This document shows positions 47,013-59,426 of a stretch of DNA of 64,000 bases, in pieces. The stretch is from positions 51,084,380 to 51,148,379 of the forward strand of contig CAMZMU010000062.1 in assembly GCA_947311845.1 (NCBI GenBank), given 5' to 3'. This stretch comes from Poa pratensis. Its lineage: Eukaryota > Streptophyta > Magnoliopsida > Poales > Poaceae. The notes below the pieces were generated by a model. The model did not search any database. It was not told the DNA's origin and saw only the letters and a list, made by a program, of their open reading frames with translations. The position numbers were made by a program, and so were the translations under genes. Each line of letters opens with the position of its first letter. The first letter of the stretch is position 1.

Positions 47013-48807
47013 CGGAGCCATCCACGGGCAGGTGATGGGCTTGATTGTTCCAGCCAACCTCGCGCCGTGCAGGCACTCCACCTGCTGCCTCTGCCCTGCC
47101 TGCCTGCCTGCGTCAAAGCCGTAGGAGATGGCGGATGACGCCGCCATGCATGCAACAATGACTTGAACGAAAACAATAACATAATGAGAGATTTAGGTTG
47201 GTGCGAGCTCGGGCCAAGTTGTGTTTTAAGTAATCAAACGTCCCATTTTTATATCGCCAGGGCCTATTTAGAGGCAATGCGACCAATCAAACATATCCTT
47301 AGCAAACTAGAAGTTTTCAGTTCACTCCACCCTCACCAGCTGCGCAAGGGGTGATCATGCTCATGGCATGGTGGATCTAGAAACATCGCAACACGGCCGT
47401 CTTCGACAACGCTCGGCCCTCCATCGACGCCTTAGTGGAAACGATCAAGGTTGAGGCTCGTGCGTGTGGGTGAGCGCAGGAGCACAAGGCTTTGGTTTGT
47501 TGCTACCCTAGGCTATAGGTTTCCAGATCGAGTTGTATGGTGTGGTGTTTCCCCTTGTACATAAACTTTTTTTTCTATCAATGCATCGAAATGCCATGCT
47601 TTTGAGTTCACGTTGCTTTAGAGCAAGGCATTTCGCTTGAAAGATTAGTGAAACTGTGAAAGATAAGTTCTTCTCTATTCTATATGTCCTAAGATAATTT
47701 TTTCCAAATTTGACCAAGGAAAGTAGAAGCTAGGCTTTTGGCTCTTGCGTGAACACAAGGTAGATTAAGCATGCACGGCCTTAGATCGAGGTAGAGAGAA
47801 ACATCTAAATCTAGTGTTCAGAGGCACACCACCCACGCGACGGCAGAACATGACAGAGGAGAGACATGTGTAAGACCTCGGGGAAAAGTTATATAGATGA
47901 GTGGTGGTAAATTCACATCTTTACAGCCCTCCTTTATGTGCATGCATGCACAGATGGATCGACTTTAATCAGTTTCCACCTTAATGCTCTGACCTCCTCC
48001 TCCTCTCTTTCACCTCTCTCTCTCCCTGAGAATGAAAAAGAAGGAAATGTTCTCTGAAAAGCTTCCTTTGTCTATCAAACCTCCCCGTCTTTGGAGTGTC
48101 TTTTTCTCCTTTTCCATTTTCCTAGATAAAAGAGCACTTGTTGCATAGATGCGGTGAAAGAAGAATCTAAGCCTTTTGTACACGATGCAACCACGGCAAA
48201 AGATTTGATCATCTCTCCATCCATGAGTCTACCCAGTTAGCTCTAGTTGTAGAGTTTCATACATTATTAGTGTAGTAGTGACTACTGACAAGAGACTAGC
48301 TAGTAGTACACACCAAGGGACAAACATACAAACATGCCTAATAAGAAACCTGGAAAGATGTACTAGCTGTGGACCTACATACATGCATGCATGGCTGAGA
48401 TCTGTGCATCTATGTGCCAGTACTGTGCTGTACATAACCATTCAAGTCTAATCTATGTATGCAGAGAGCTAGCTATAGGACAGCATAAACATCTAGATCT
48501 CTCTTTAATCGAGTGCATCTAATTGATTGTCTAATCCTCCGCAAGGGGTATTGCAGGTTTGTGAGTGGCAATCATGGTAAAGTCCAAGATGCAGCTCTTT
48601 TCTATGAAGCCTAGAGAGCCGGGACTGAGAAGCTAGCCAGGCTCTCTTTGATCACATGAGCTAGGCAAGAACAAACGGTTCCATAATCTTTTGCCATCTT
48701 CACCGAGTATTATATACGTCTTCATTATTCTAGTAGCATCATCTCTCGGTTCATTGCACGAATACAGATGTGTTGTTTAACATGGAGACAAGAGTGTTGC
48801 AGCAAAT
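47013..48807. other. Intergenic DNA, nothing recognised
   Basis: About 1.8 kb without a supported gene. Scattered T-rich and CT-rich tracts (for example CTCTCTCTCTCCCTGAG near 48,015). Short ORFs lack domains. Confidence 0.4.
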
Positions 48808-48810
48808 CGC

Positions 48811-50265
48811 CACTGGTAGAAAAATGCCCTATGGTCCCGGTTCGGTTGGGCTATCAGTCCCGGTTGCCCAACCGGGACTGGCCAATCGGGACCAATGCTG
48901 GTCCCGGTTGGGCCACGAACCGGGACCAATGGGTGTCCACGTGGCCTGGTCTGGCTGCTCGTGGGGGGAGACTCATTGGTCCCGGTTCTTGTTAAGAACC
49001 GGGACCAATGAGTGTATTTTTTTGAATTTTTTTGAAAAAAAAAAAATTGGATTTTTTTTTCGATATTTTGAATCTTTGAATTATTTGTCAGTTTAATCTC
49101 AAATCATCCCTAATCTCACACTGCTCCACCCATCCTCACACTTGTAGGCTCACACTGCTCCACCCATCCTCACACTTGTAGGCAAACTTCCCGATCGGTC
49201 ACCCATCCTCACACTGCTCCACTCATAGCACGCTTAACTTTTGAGTTCCTTCCCAACTAGCTTCCAACATGACATTGAGTACATCTTGATAATACTATGC
49301 TATCAATCTTATTATCCCCTACACTTTGATGGCACATGATATTATTTTTTGAATTCCAAACCTATATCCACCTATATTAACATAAACAACAATGATTAAG
49401 TAATACTAATCTTTATGCAGAAATCAATTATTAATTCAAAAAAAATTAAAAAAATAAAATAATTTGAATTTCCGGCAAAAACTTAAATCTTCCTGCACGA
49501 TGGCAAATGATATTATTTTTTTAATTCCAAACCTATATTAACATAAACAACAATGATTAATTAATACTAATCTTAATGTAGAATTTTTTTAATTTTTTGA
49601 ATTTTTTAAATTTTTTTGATTTTGTAGAAAAAAATCTTCTGCTTGAAATAACTTTTTTTTCTTTTGGAATTTGGAGAATTTGAGAATTGCTGACCGGGTA
49701 AACCCAGGTGAAATCGAACTCCAAATTTTCTCTAGTTTTTATTGATATATTGAACGCATTTTTTCGACATCGTATGCAAAAGTTATGGCCGTTTTACTTT
49801 TTTTTTTTCTGGTTTTTGCAAAAAAGGTCAAAATTCATATTTCAAAATTTCTATACAAACTAGACACTAAAACCTAACTAAATCTCAAAGGATTTTATTT
49901 TTTGAAGGTTTTAGCATTTTCTTTGTGTTTTTGCAAAACTAAAAAGGCGATCCACAGGGGGGGGGGGGTGGGATCTGTTTTCAAAAAAAAATGTCTTTAG
50001 TCCCGGTTCGAGATTCAAACCGGGACTAAAGATAGACCCTTTAGTCCCGGTTTGAGACACCAACCGGGACTAAAGGGGCTCGCCCTTTTAGTCCCGGTTC
50101 CAGCCACGAACCGGGACTAATACCCCCATCCGAACCGGGACCAATGGCTCACGGGGCCCTGTCAGCTCGAACCGGGACCAATGCCTGGCATTGATCCCGG
50201 TTTTTGCTTGAACCGGGACTAATGGCAAACAGGACTCCGGACCAAAGGTCCTTTTTCTACTAGTG
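48811..50265. mobile_element. Non-autonomous CACTA (En/Spm) transposon
   Basis: 1,455 bp with ends CACTGGTAGAAAAA and TTTTTCTACTAGTG, flanked by the 3-bp repeat CGC (48,808-48,810 and 50,266-50,268). Both subterminal regions are filled with inverted and direct copies of GTCCCGGTT/AACCGGGAC (48,834-49,015 and 49,995-50,220), the usual transposase-binding arrangement. The AT-rich middle (49,020-49,980) encodes nothing, so it depends on a helper element. Confidence 0.93.
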
Positions 50266-50268
50266 CGC

Positions 50269-52500
50269 ATGCACAGACTCGTATAATTAAGCACCATGTA
50301 CAGTATCTTTTGCATGCAATGCAACGATATGATAAAGAACTGAATGGTTTCAGAGGAATCTCGAAACGACAGGCATTTGTGGAGCACGATATTGTCTAGA
50401 AAACTGGTTTTTAACGGCACCTAGCATGGATGATCAGGATGATGATGCGATAATGTGGGCCTGATTCTAGAGAAGAACATGACATTCTTTTCTTGTTTCA
50501 CATCTCACTTGTCTCTACATTGTACAGATATATATTTTATGTCAAATGTCTATCTCTCTCATCAGCTTTCTCCTTCTCTGCCCTTGTTGATTATTTTATG
50601 CATGTTTTCCCAGTCAAAGATAGATCTAGACCTGGCCACAAATGCAGTGGGCCACATGTGGGGATGGGGAAAGGTCATGTGATGTACTCATAAAATGTCT
50701 ACTACAAACACATCATCAGAGCACGCACACAGCTTGTCATATATGGAACAGAATCTTCCATAATATTCAAACTCCATAGCCAATCTCCACATCACTGCAC
50801 ACTATAAAGCAAATATATAGTTTTAATTACCAGACATGTATGCATGCTTTTGCCTCTAGGCCTCATCATGTCTCTATCTCTATTCGATTCACTCCTAGTA
50901 TCTTGTAACTTGCTTCTTGCTAGTTTTATATGAGTTGTTTCCTTCATGCATGTTATATGTTTTCCTTTTCTTTCTTGGTACTCAAAGCTATATCTCTATA
51001 TACATATAGCTGTTGCACATACGTACTCATATATAGCTAGGGCCAGTACCAGTAATGCACTGCATTAGGCTACATGCATATATGTAGCTGCCACCTGTTT
51101 TGACACATGTGTATGTTGCTTGCAGCCGGTGGCATCTCGATGAGTACTTGCATGCCAAAACCCTAAAACCTAGCTAATGCTCCATCCATCTGTGAATCTA
51201 CTACCACCACCTGCATGGCAGCCCTGGGCTGGATCTTGGCAACTTTGACCGAGCCAAACTGGTGCTTCATTGATTCACTGCATATTTGCTTGGAGCCGTG
51301 GAGAAAGGGATCGATGTACCATGGGGCATGCACAAATCCAGCTACCCCCTGCACGCAGTCATCTGATCTCACCTCACCAGGCCTTTCAACTTTGAGGTTT
51401 TACTACTCACCATGTCACTGTGCATGCAGCTAGCCCATCAGTGGTAGTACATGTGATGTGTGTGGTGTTTGCACGCCGGGGTTCTCTCTGCTCCTTTGAA
51501 TGGTGTGGTTGAAACGTTGGGGGGTAGAGGAATGTTTGTTTGCTTGCACATTGATATTGACGATGATATTAATGGAAGCAGCAGTAGGCCGGAGCAGCAA
51601 GCGGGAGGCCGGCCGGCCGGCCAGTGGCAGCAGCTGCTGAATGCTGATGATGAAGCTAGCGGCGATGGAAAATGAAGTTACATCAAAAGTGGATCCCCAG
51701 CGAGGCAGTAGTCAGTGAGCTCAGATATCGCCATTGTTACTGCTCGCTCCTCACCGGCCACCTGTATGTATATTTACTCCTCTCCTTACGGTTTCATTGT
51801 TTTTGGCTGTGGCCATGGAAGTCACGGGCCTGCCTTGAGAGGTGGAAGTCGCCAGGCACAGCGCAGGGAAAGTATCTTTGGCTGTTTCGCAACTAGACAT
51901 GTGTACATGTCTGCAGGGTTGCAGGGGTGTGCATGGGTGCACTGGCGCATGAAGCTAGCTGGGGAGAGAGAGAGAGGGTGGGAGGAAGAAGAAGAACAAT
52001 TTGGTCACTAAATACCACGAGGATACCGGCCGGCCGTGCAGTACAATCCATCTTCCCTTCTCTTCTTTTCCCGTCGATCTCCCCTTCCTCGCATCTCAAC
52101 AGAGCTGCTGATCTTGCTTTCTTTCTCTCACCTTTTCAGTAGTATATTGCTTGTTTGATGATCGGCCTGTGCCTGCCTGCATCGACCCATGGATGGACAT
52201 GACGTGTATCCATCTTTATTGCTAAATGTTCTCCTGGGTTCCATCGTGTGATCCCATCCATCGTTGCCGTACATCCAATGGAGACTTGGTTTTGGAGCTA
52301 TCCGTTGAACGGGTGGTCGGTTTAATGCCCATCTACTCTGAAATTTGCATCTCATGTGCAAATCCATCCTCTTCCAGAGAGAAATGTATATGTCCCTCTA
52401 ATGCTTTCCAACTGTCCTTTGTGCCATTATATCCATTATTAGATGGGATTTATATTTACATATAGTATCTAAATCTGCAAATACATACTACATATTTTGC
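50269..52500. other. Intergenic DNA, nothing recognised
   Basis: No supported gene over 2.2 kb. A short GGCCGGCCGGCCGGCC palindromic run lies at 51,611-51,626. Several CATGCATG-type strings occur, as is common in grass intergenic DNA. Confidence 0.4.
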
Positions 52501-52504
52501 TATT

Positions 52505-53404
52505 CATGTGTTTTGGGCCTATTTGATCTAAGAATTTTGGACAATTGCAATTGTTAGGAGTATTTCCTATGTTGATTTTTTTATTCATTGAATCGAATCA
52601 TATATAGACTTTTTGTAACGATTCCCTTATGCTACATTCCATAGGAAGTTTTCCATATCTTCAAAGCACTTCAGAGGAATCCTTTGTTTTTTTTTTGTTA
52701 AAATCATGAGAGATTCTTTTCGTCGTCCGTTGAAGAGATAACGATGATTGTGCATTTCGTTGTCTGTTGCAAAACTTGTGCACATTGGTTAATATACTTC
52801 AAATTAACACATAAGGATATATGATCCTCAAGATTTTGTTGTACATGAGTTGTTTGATTTATAGGATTTAATCGTTTTTAAGAACTCGTTTGCACCACAT
52901 TTCATTGTAACATTTCCACCCACTAAAACCATTTGCAAATAATATTTGGCTGTTCAATCAAACAAAAATTTATGTAAAGAAGATCATGTCGGATTGGAGT
53001 GGTCGTGACAAGGTAATTATATTTTTTTTTTCTATTTCTGCTTTTTTAGAATCATGTGAATGAAACAAGCCCAAATATGATTCAAAAGTACATGCCATTC
53101 TAATCCTACATCTTTTCCAATGCATGTGTTTAGGGCCAATTTGATCTAAGAAATTTTGGACAACTTGAATCCTTAGGAAGATTTTCTATGTGGATTGTTT
53201 GATTTATAGAATTGAATCCTATAAAAAATTTCCTATGGATTCAACTGCACTATATTTTATAGGAAAAAATTGTACCTATTGAAACCTCTTGAAATAATCC
53301 TTTGTTTTTGTTGAAAATCTGGGGAGAGATATTTTTATCAGCCTTCCGTAGAGATCATGATCAGTGCGCTAACGATCGTTACAAAGCTGGTGCACACTGG
53401 TTAA
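52505..53404. repeat. Diverged MITE-like sequences in direct repeat
   Basis: GTGTTTTGGGCCTATTTGAT (52,510) and GTGTTTAGGGCCAATTTGAT (about 53,128) begin two related stretches of roughly 280 bp with shared strings such as TCTAAGAATTTTGGACAA and AATCCTTTGTTTTTGTT. Both resemble the Harbinger-type MITE that follows at 53,405, so this looks like old, degraded copies of the same family. Confidence 0.5.
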
Positions 53405-53697
53405 GGGCTCCTTTGATTCAAATGAATTGCATAGAATTTTTAGAGGATTGAATCCTATAGGAAATTATCCTATCCTGCTTGTTTGATTTGTAGGATTGGA
53501 TCTCATAGGAATTTTTCCTTGGGAACCATTTGTACTACTTCCATAGGAATTCTAACATCCACTCCAACCTCTTTTTACAATTTTTTGATGGAATCAAACA
53601 AACTAGCAAATCCTATACGATTGGAGTGTGCATGACATTGCAATCCTATGATTTTCCTATTACTACATCTTTCCTATCCTACCAATCAAAGAGGCCC
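53405..53697. mobile_element. Harbinger-type MITE upstream of the heat-shock factor gene
   Basis: 293 bp with ends GGGCTCCTTTGATT and AATCAAAGAGGCCC, flanked by TAA (53,402-53,404 and 53,698-53,700). It lies about 475 bp before the heat-shock factor start codon, so it may fall within the promoter region. Confidence 0.8.
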
Positions 53698-54172
53698 TAA
53701 TACACTACGAATGAGCACATAAGGAACATAAAAACCTACATATATATGCTTCAGTTGCAATATTGAATCTTTTTCCAACACCACTTTGAACTCTCTGTAG
53801 CACACCCACGTATACATCACTGGTCTTGCACAGATATCCATGCATACGCTGCATATATAATGATGAGATAGAGAGAGGGTGGCTCTGCTGATCTAGTACT
53901 AGCCTAGAGAGAGAAAGAGGCCGGTCCAGGCAGCTGCGTGCGTGTGACCCACACGAGAATATTTGGAGGCGTTCATGGGGGCGTGTCGTGTGTGTTTATG
54001 TGTGTGAGTGCGAGACAGTGAGACTGGAGATATAGCTAAAGAGAGGCAGCCTTTCTCCCTCCTCAGTCCTCACTCTCTCTCCCTCCTCCTCCTCCTGCGC
54101 TTAGCTTATATTGCTGCTCCTTCCTCTCCACCCACCTTGACTTCCTCAGCTAGCAAGCCAAAGCACAAGGCC

Positions 54173-56081
54173 ATGGCTTTCCTTGTGGAGAGGTGTGGGG
54201 AGATGGTGGTGTCCATGGAGATGGGCTCGGCGGCCGCAGCCCACGGTGCCGGCGGGAAGCCGGTGCCGGCGCCCTTCCTGACCAAGACGTACCAGCTGGT
54301 GGACGACCCCTGCACCGACCACATCGTGTCGTGGGGAGAGGACGACGCCACCTTCGTCGTCTGGAGGCCGCCGGAGTTCGCCAGGGATCTCCTCCCTAAC
54401 TACTTCAAGCACAACAACTTCTCCAGCTTCGTCAGGCAGCTCAACACCTATGTACGTTACCGGCCTACATACCTGATGCATCTCTAACAAGATGCAATAG
54501 ATTTTCTTCTAGTTAGCTAGGGTGTAAGCTAACATAGATTTTCTTCTAGTTAGCTTGTGGTTTTTTTTGGAGGTTGGTACTCTGGTCAAAGAATGTTGCA
54601 TGCATGGCCTTCAGATAATTGTTTGGTTGGCTATATATCTCTTGTTTCCTAGAATGTGACAAGCTAGGTTTATGCAAAAGTTTCTTCTTCTAAAAGATTT
54701 TGTTTTGCAAGGTGCATGGAAAGGTAGTATATGGGTGTGAGTGTGACCTTCCAACTAGAAAACTAATTTTTCGTTTCCTAGTTTGGGACAAACTGTAGAG
54801 ATCAGCCAGCTGATCATATGCGCATTAATCACCCGCTCTTCTTTCATTGAATGGATGTTCCCCACTTTTTATTTTGTGTTTAATTTAGTAGTCATATATG
54901 CAAAGTAGAAGACTGTCCGGTGCTCCGGTACTGCATTAATTATTTTTCAATTTCATGATATATAAGATGATGATTGAGGGCATGTTTCTCTTTGCATATT
55001 TGGTTTTTTTCTTTTGAAGCACTAGTTGTATGTCCATACATATATGCATCTCCTCTTCACTCCCTGTACTGGGAGAAGATTGACACTATGCACAGATCAG
55101 ATATATACATGGTCTATGCATATACCATGCAATGCAATACATTGACACAGTGCCGGTCATGCATGACTTCACAGTAACAGAGCAGCATTGAACAGTCAGC
55201 TCGCCCATCATCTCTCTAGTGATCCCAAGAGAACAAAAGTTACACCAAATTTATCTTACAGTGGTCGCGCAATGGCAAAACCATCACTTAGTGTTGAGGC
55301 ATTGGATGTTAGTTTACTAGCTTGGTAGGAACAAATGACGATTAACTAATTCTTTTGTGTTCCTTTGGCGTTGCTGTTTGTTGCAGGGTTTCAGGAAGAT
55401 TGTGGCCGACAGATGGGAGTTCGCTAACGAGTTCTTCAGGAAGGGCGCCAAGCACCTACTCGCCGAGATCCACCGGAGGAAGTCTTCGCAGCCGCCTCCC
55501 CCGCAGCTGGTGCCGCACCATGCCGCCTACCACCACCACTACCACCTCGGCAACACCTTCTCGCCTCCAACCCCGCAACCCCCGCCGGCCGCTCATCACC
55601 ACCACCACCACCCGCTGTATCAGCAGCATTTCCAAGAGGAGCCGACGCCCGCTACCGCTGCGTCGCATGGCGGCGGAGGGGACTTCATGGCGGCCCTGTC
55701 GGAGGACAACCGCAGCTGCGGCGACGCAATTCGCTGCTACTGTCGGAGCTGGCGCACATGAAGAAGCTCTACAACGACATCATCTACTTCCTGCAGAACC
55801 ACGTGGCGCCCGTCACGAGCCCCTCGTCGGCGGTGGTGTCGCAGCGGCACATGCTCCTCCCCGGCGCCGGCGGCGCTGGCCCAGCGTCTAACTCCTGTAG
55901 GCTGCTGGAGATGGAAATGGACATGGACTCGCCGCCTCGGAGGCACGCGACGGCGTGCGATGACGGCGACAAGGACGATACGGTGAAGCTGTTTGGCGTG
56001 GCGCTCCACCACGGCAAGAAGAAGCGGGCGCACCGGGAAGAGCGCGGCGACGTCGTCCATGAAATGGGAAGCGAGGTCTAA
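54173..56081 (+). CDS. HSFB4: Class B4 heat-shock transcription factor, two exons, one-base frameshift
   Basis: Nuclear DNA-binding regulator of the plant class B (repressor-type) heat-shock factors. Exon 1 is 54,173-54,451 (93 codons: [15 protein letters not shown], then the DNA-binding domain from [15 protein letters not shown] to FVRQLNTY). The intron is 54,452-55,386. Exon 2 starts [20 protein letters not shown] at 55,387. The intron falls where this family has it, inside the DNA-binding domain. A proline/histidine-rich linker follows. Near 55,711 the frame breaks: the first frame stops at 55,761, and the heptad repeat, [16 protein letters not shown] and the LFGV repressor motif ([17 protein letters not shown]) are read in the next frame to 56,081. 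Exons total 974 nt, one short of 325 codons. This is either a sequencing error or a real null allele. The 54,040-54,110 leader is CT-rich. Class B4 is chosen for the [15 protein letters not shown] start, from memory of rice B4 factors. Confidence 0.85.
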
Positions 56082-56481
56082 CCGTCTAGGTGCCGGCCGG
56101 CTAGCTTAGTTAGCTCGATGTCGATCGATCGTACGTGTACATACAGAGATCTCGCTAGAGAGGATGAGGACTTGAGGAGAGAAGTAGATCGCTAGCTAGG
56201 CTTTGATTTTTTTTGTTGTTGCAAGGTGCAAGTGTTAATTAGGATGAAGAGTAGATCATGAGGTAGTTTACTGCTTGCCGAAGTCCTTGCACTATTCTTG
56301 ATCTGCTCTTTGCTGTCATTGCCATTAGGGCTCTTTTGTTGGTGATGAAGAAAAAGTACCTAGTCGGCCAATGATAAGTGCAAGACTGCAGAGTGTCTAT
56401 TTATCATTTATTTTCTCCAAGCTTTTTTTTTTAGTTTATGCTCTGTTGTTATTGCATCTGCATTATTGTGAGAGTTAGCTA

Positions 56482-56952
56482 CCTGAGATGATGGCAGTAA
56501 ACGATTGCAACTTCAAGACTGCATTTTGATACCGTGACATATTGCAACTTCAGTAAACGATGTTGGCAGTCCATCGGCATCCCACTGGAAGACAATCTTG
56601 AACTACCTGAGATGATAACTGCTGCCAGAAGCAGCTTTGGAAGGCCTTTCTTTTTCGAAGTGTTTGCCACTGCCTCCTGGAACATCTGGAAACAAAGAAA
56701 TGCTCTCATTTTTTATCATGTAGTACCTACCGTTAGAGCTTGGTCTTTCTGTTTCAAAAAAGACCTTTTCCTTCTTTCTTACAGAATGAAGGACGAGCTA
56801 AAATCTCCTCTTATAGCCTGGTTAGACGCTCTGTAGTTTTTTCATTTGGGCTACGCCCCTCTGTACATTCCCTATCCCTTCACCTCTTGTAAATATTTTT
56901 ATCTTTAATAAAATTTACTGTCGGGGCCTCCCCTACAGTTCAGTTCAAAAAA
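56482..56952 (+). mobile_element. 5'-truncated LINE, 3' end only
   Basis: About 470 bp bounded by the 11-bp direct repeat AGAGTTAGCTA (56,471-56,481 and 56,953-56,963) with a short A tail at 56,946-56,952. The ORF 56,534-56,836 (100 aa) reads CNFSKRCWQSIGI, then WNIWKQRNALIF, the pattern of the zinc-binding C-terminal end of plant L1 reverse transcriptases. The first 70 bp repeat fragments of themselves (GTAAACGAT, TTGCAACTTCA), suggesting a rearranged 5' junction. It lies 0.4 kb after the heat-shock factor stop. Confidence 0.75.
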
Positions 56953-56963
56953 AGAGTTAGCTA

Positions 56964-58330
56964 TACATATGAAGGCGTTACGGAGAGATAATATACAATT
57001 GATAGTTTGTTACAGTAGTTTAGATTTTTTTGAGTGGGGTTACAGTAGTTTAGATGTCTCATAAAAGTAGGTGATTCTAGCCGTCAGCCGATTGGAGTTT
57101 GTTCCTGAGATTGTTGAACAACTGCGGCATGCATACCCGGCCCACACGCGTAAGTTTTTTTTTTTGATACATTTGCAATATGTCACGGTATTTTTTCTTG
57201 TGGTATGTCAGAACCATACAAAAACTTTTGCAACATTTTAAAATACCACAGTAGCAAAACTTTTTTGTATATGCAACAAATCTGCATTGGTGGTCGCAGA
57301 TCATATAGAAAAATCATTGCACGTAAATGCAAAACATTTGAAACAAACGTAGTAACATAAAATTTAACCTAGTCACCCAGAGTAATCGCAACATGTTACT
57401 CTATGTTTCCAGCAAAAGATACACTAGTCTGCAGCAAATCAATATAGCATTTGCAACATCGTCTCAAGCCATCCATGCTAACTCGTGTGTATGGAGCTCA
57501 CATCGTCTCAAAATAACATATGTGAGCTCCATGCCAACTAAAATCATAAATAAAATCAAGGTTGAAGCCGCCAATTGGGGCATGGTCAGCGTGAAAAAAT
57601 TGAGTTTTATTTTGCCGTGAGAGTAGACATTTGTATTTACCTTGGCCTTTGTTGGCTTTTCGTTTATGTAAAACTCTTATTAATTAATGTGACGAGTCAA
57701 AGCTTTTGCCTCCATTTCAAACAAAAACATAAAAAATCACTAACTTTTGATTTAGAGCGTTGACTTCACCGTCGGCAAGAGCTTGAAGAGCAATCTAACT
57801 TGTCACGAGCCCCGTCGTCGACGAATCAGGTAACCTCGGATCCATTCCCCTTGGGCACCACATGTTGGGTTGCGTGCATGGAAAACAAAATTTTCGCCAC
57901 TACAGCGCAACAGCCAAGATCTACTATGAAGATACAAGTGACAAGACATGCATATTTGATCTAACTGTAAATCGTTACCGACACCGTTGAAGCGGAAGAG
58001 ATGTCGATGACGACGTTGATGAAGCTTGTGGAAGAACTCTCTCGGCTAAGCCTAGCCGAGAAAATATCGTAGACTCCTCGCGTCCCGCCTTGATCCAACA
58101 GAGTGAGATAGGATCAACCGTTTCTCAACGGATCACCCCTCTGAGTTTCACACGCATACATCTGATCTAGTCCAGCAGCGCTTCGCCGTCCACGCTTGAA
58201 GCACTCACCGCTGGTGTATATGAAGGTGGAGATCTCAACACATGAGAAGGAGGGAGAGAGAGATTAGATATTTAGATCTAAATCTAATCGGGAGGATCCC
58301 TCTAAATATTTATAGGTTACCACTAATCCA
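56964..58330. other. Intergenic DNA with a small hairpin
   Basis: No supported gene. A perfect 13-bp inverted repeat (ATGGAGCTCACAT, 57,491-57,503, and its partner 57,520-57,532, loop 16) is the only clear structure. 57,800-58,330 has moderate GC content and many short CTCC-rich strings, without a clear element edge. Confidence 0.4.
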
Positions 58331-58331
58331 A

Positions 58332-58556
58332 CTAGAGGAGATCTACTCTCACAGTCTTGTAGAAAACAGCAAGTGGTAGGTAGAGATCGTCAGTCCATCT
58401 ACATATATCCCGAAGAACTGTGCTCAGTCCAGCTGATTGATCTGTATCACGGTATGAATCGTCAATAGCAAGGGACACCCACCCAGCTGGTGGTTTAATC
58501 CAAGGTTTATTAGTGGAAGCACTCACACTTGGCTGCAGGATACTTGTGCTGATCAA
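58332..58556 (-). pseudogene. Fragment resembling a retroelement RNase H-like domain
   Basis: The 74-aa minus reading has PWIKPPAGWVSLAIDDSYRDTDQSAGLSTVLRD, which follows the start of RNase H-like domains of plant LINE-derived proteins (W-x-PP-x-GW...D-x-S...G...LRD). The first catalytic aspartate region is recognisable but the rest of the domain is missing. It may equally be a host gene fragment carrying this domain. Confidence 0.35.
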
Positions 58557-59240
58557 AGCTATTTGTTGCTTCCCTTACAAAACCTCCTCACGGTATGACA
58601 ACAAACTTCCTGTACTAAGCTTTTCTTGTGCAGCCTTGGTATGAAAAGGACGATTGTTCTTATTCTCCTGCTAAATGTGTTTGCCTGTTGTTTGCTGTTG
58701 ACTAGATTCTTTTTTACCAATGAGAAATCCAATCTAATAAAGCAGCAGTATGCCAAGTAACTCTTTTGTCAGTAGGGGTATCGAAGCAGTAGCTGTTGTC
58801 CACCATTCCTAGATGGAAGCTACTCATCTAGAACCTAGAGGCGAAAGAAGTTGGGCTACTTGCATCCTGCCTTGTTTAGGAAGATTCATTCTAATAAATA
58901 ATTAACCACCTTTTTCATCAGATTTTGATACACATTTATAAAACATGGCCAAAGGCATCTACCTTACCAAGAAGCAGCAGAAAGATTCATGTAATCGAAT
59001 ACGTTACTACCACCAGCATGAGTAGCATGTATCAACCACAGTGCTTGGAACATGAGCTCGAAGGATTCCATGTTTTCTGACAAGACATGTTGATCAGCTT
59101 GAGAGCTCAACAGAATCCACATTCTCAGAACGAGCACAACAAAGAACCTGGCCTTGCATATACCATGGCCTTCTAACCCAGACAACAAGTGATACAAGTA
59201 TATAAGAAGCTACTATCAGGTACTGAACAGCAGCTCTGGA
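58557..59240. other. Intergenic DNA downstream of NDUFA6
   Basis: No supported gene. The part from about 59,240 up to 59,426 is probably the NDUFA6 3' untranslated region, on position alone. Confidence 0.35.
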
Positions 59241-59426
59241 AGCAGAACAGTCCACGGGTTACAAACAATTTCATTTGAGTGGAGAGGGTCCAACAGAACA
59301 AAGAAAACCTCCAGTGACAACAAATCAGGCTGGTCTGGGTAGGTTTCTCAGCGTCTTATTCGGAGCGCACATGCCAAAGAGCACACTGCTACAGAAAGGT
59401 GGGAAATTTGTGTGGCTCCTCAGATT

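Noticed and set aside
55355..56060. Alternative and antisense ORFs over HSFB4 exon 2 (up to 178 aa)
   Set aside because: Frame shadows; only the reading with [12 protein letters not shown] and then LFGV matches the family.
57491..57532. Hairpin as a candidate microRNA precursor
   Set aside because: A 13-bp stem is too short for a plant microRNA precursor and there is no supporting context.
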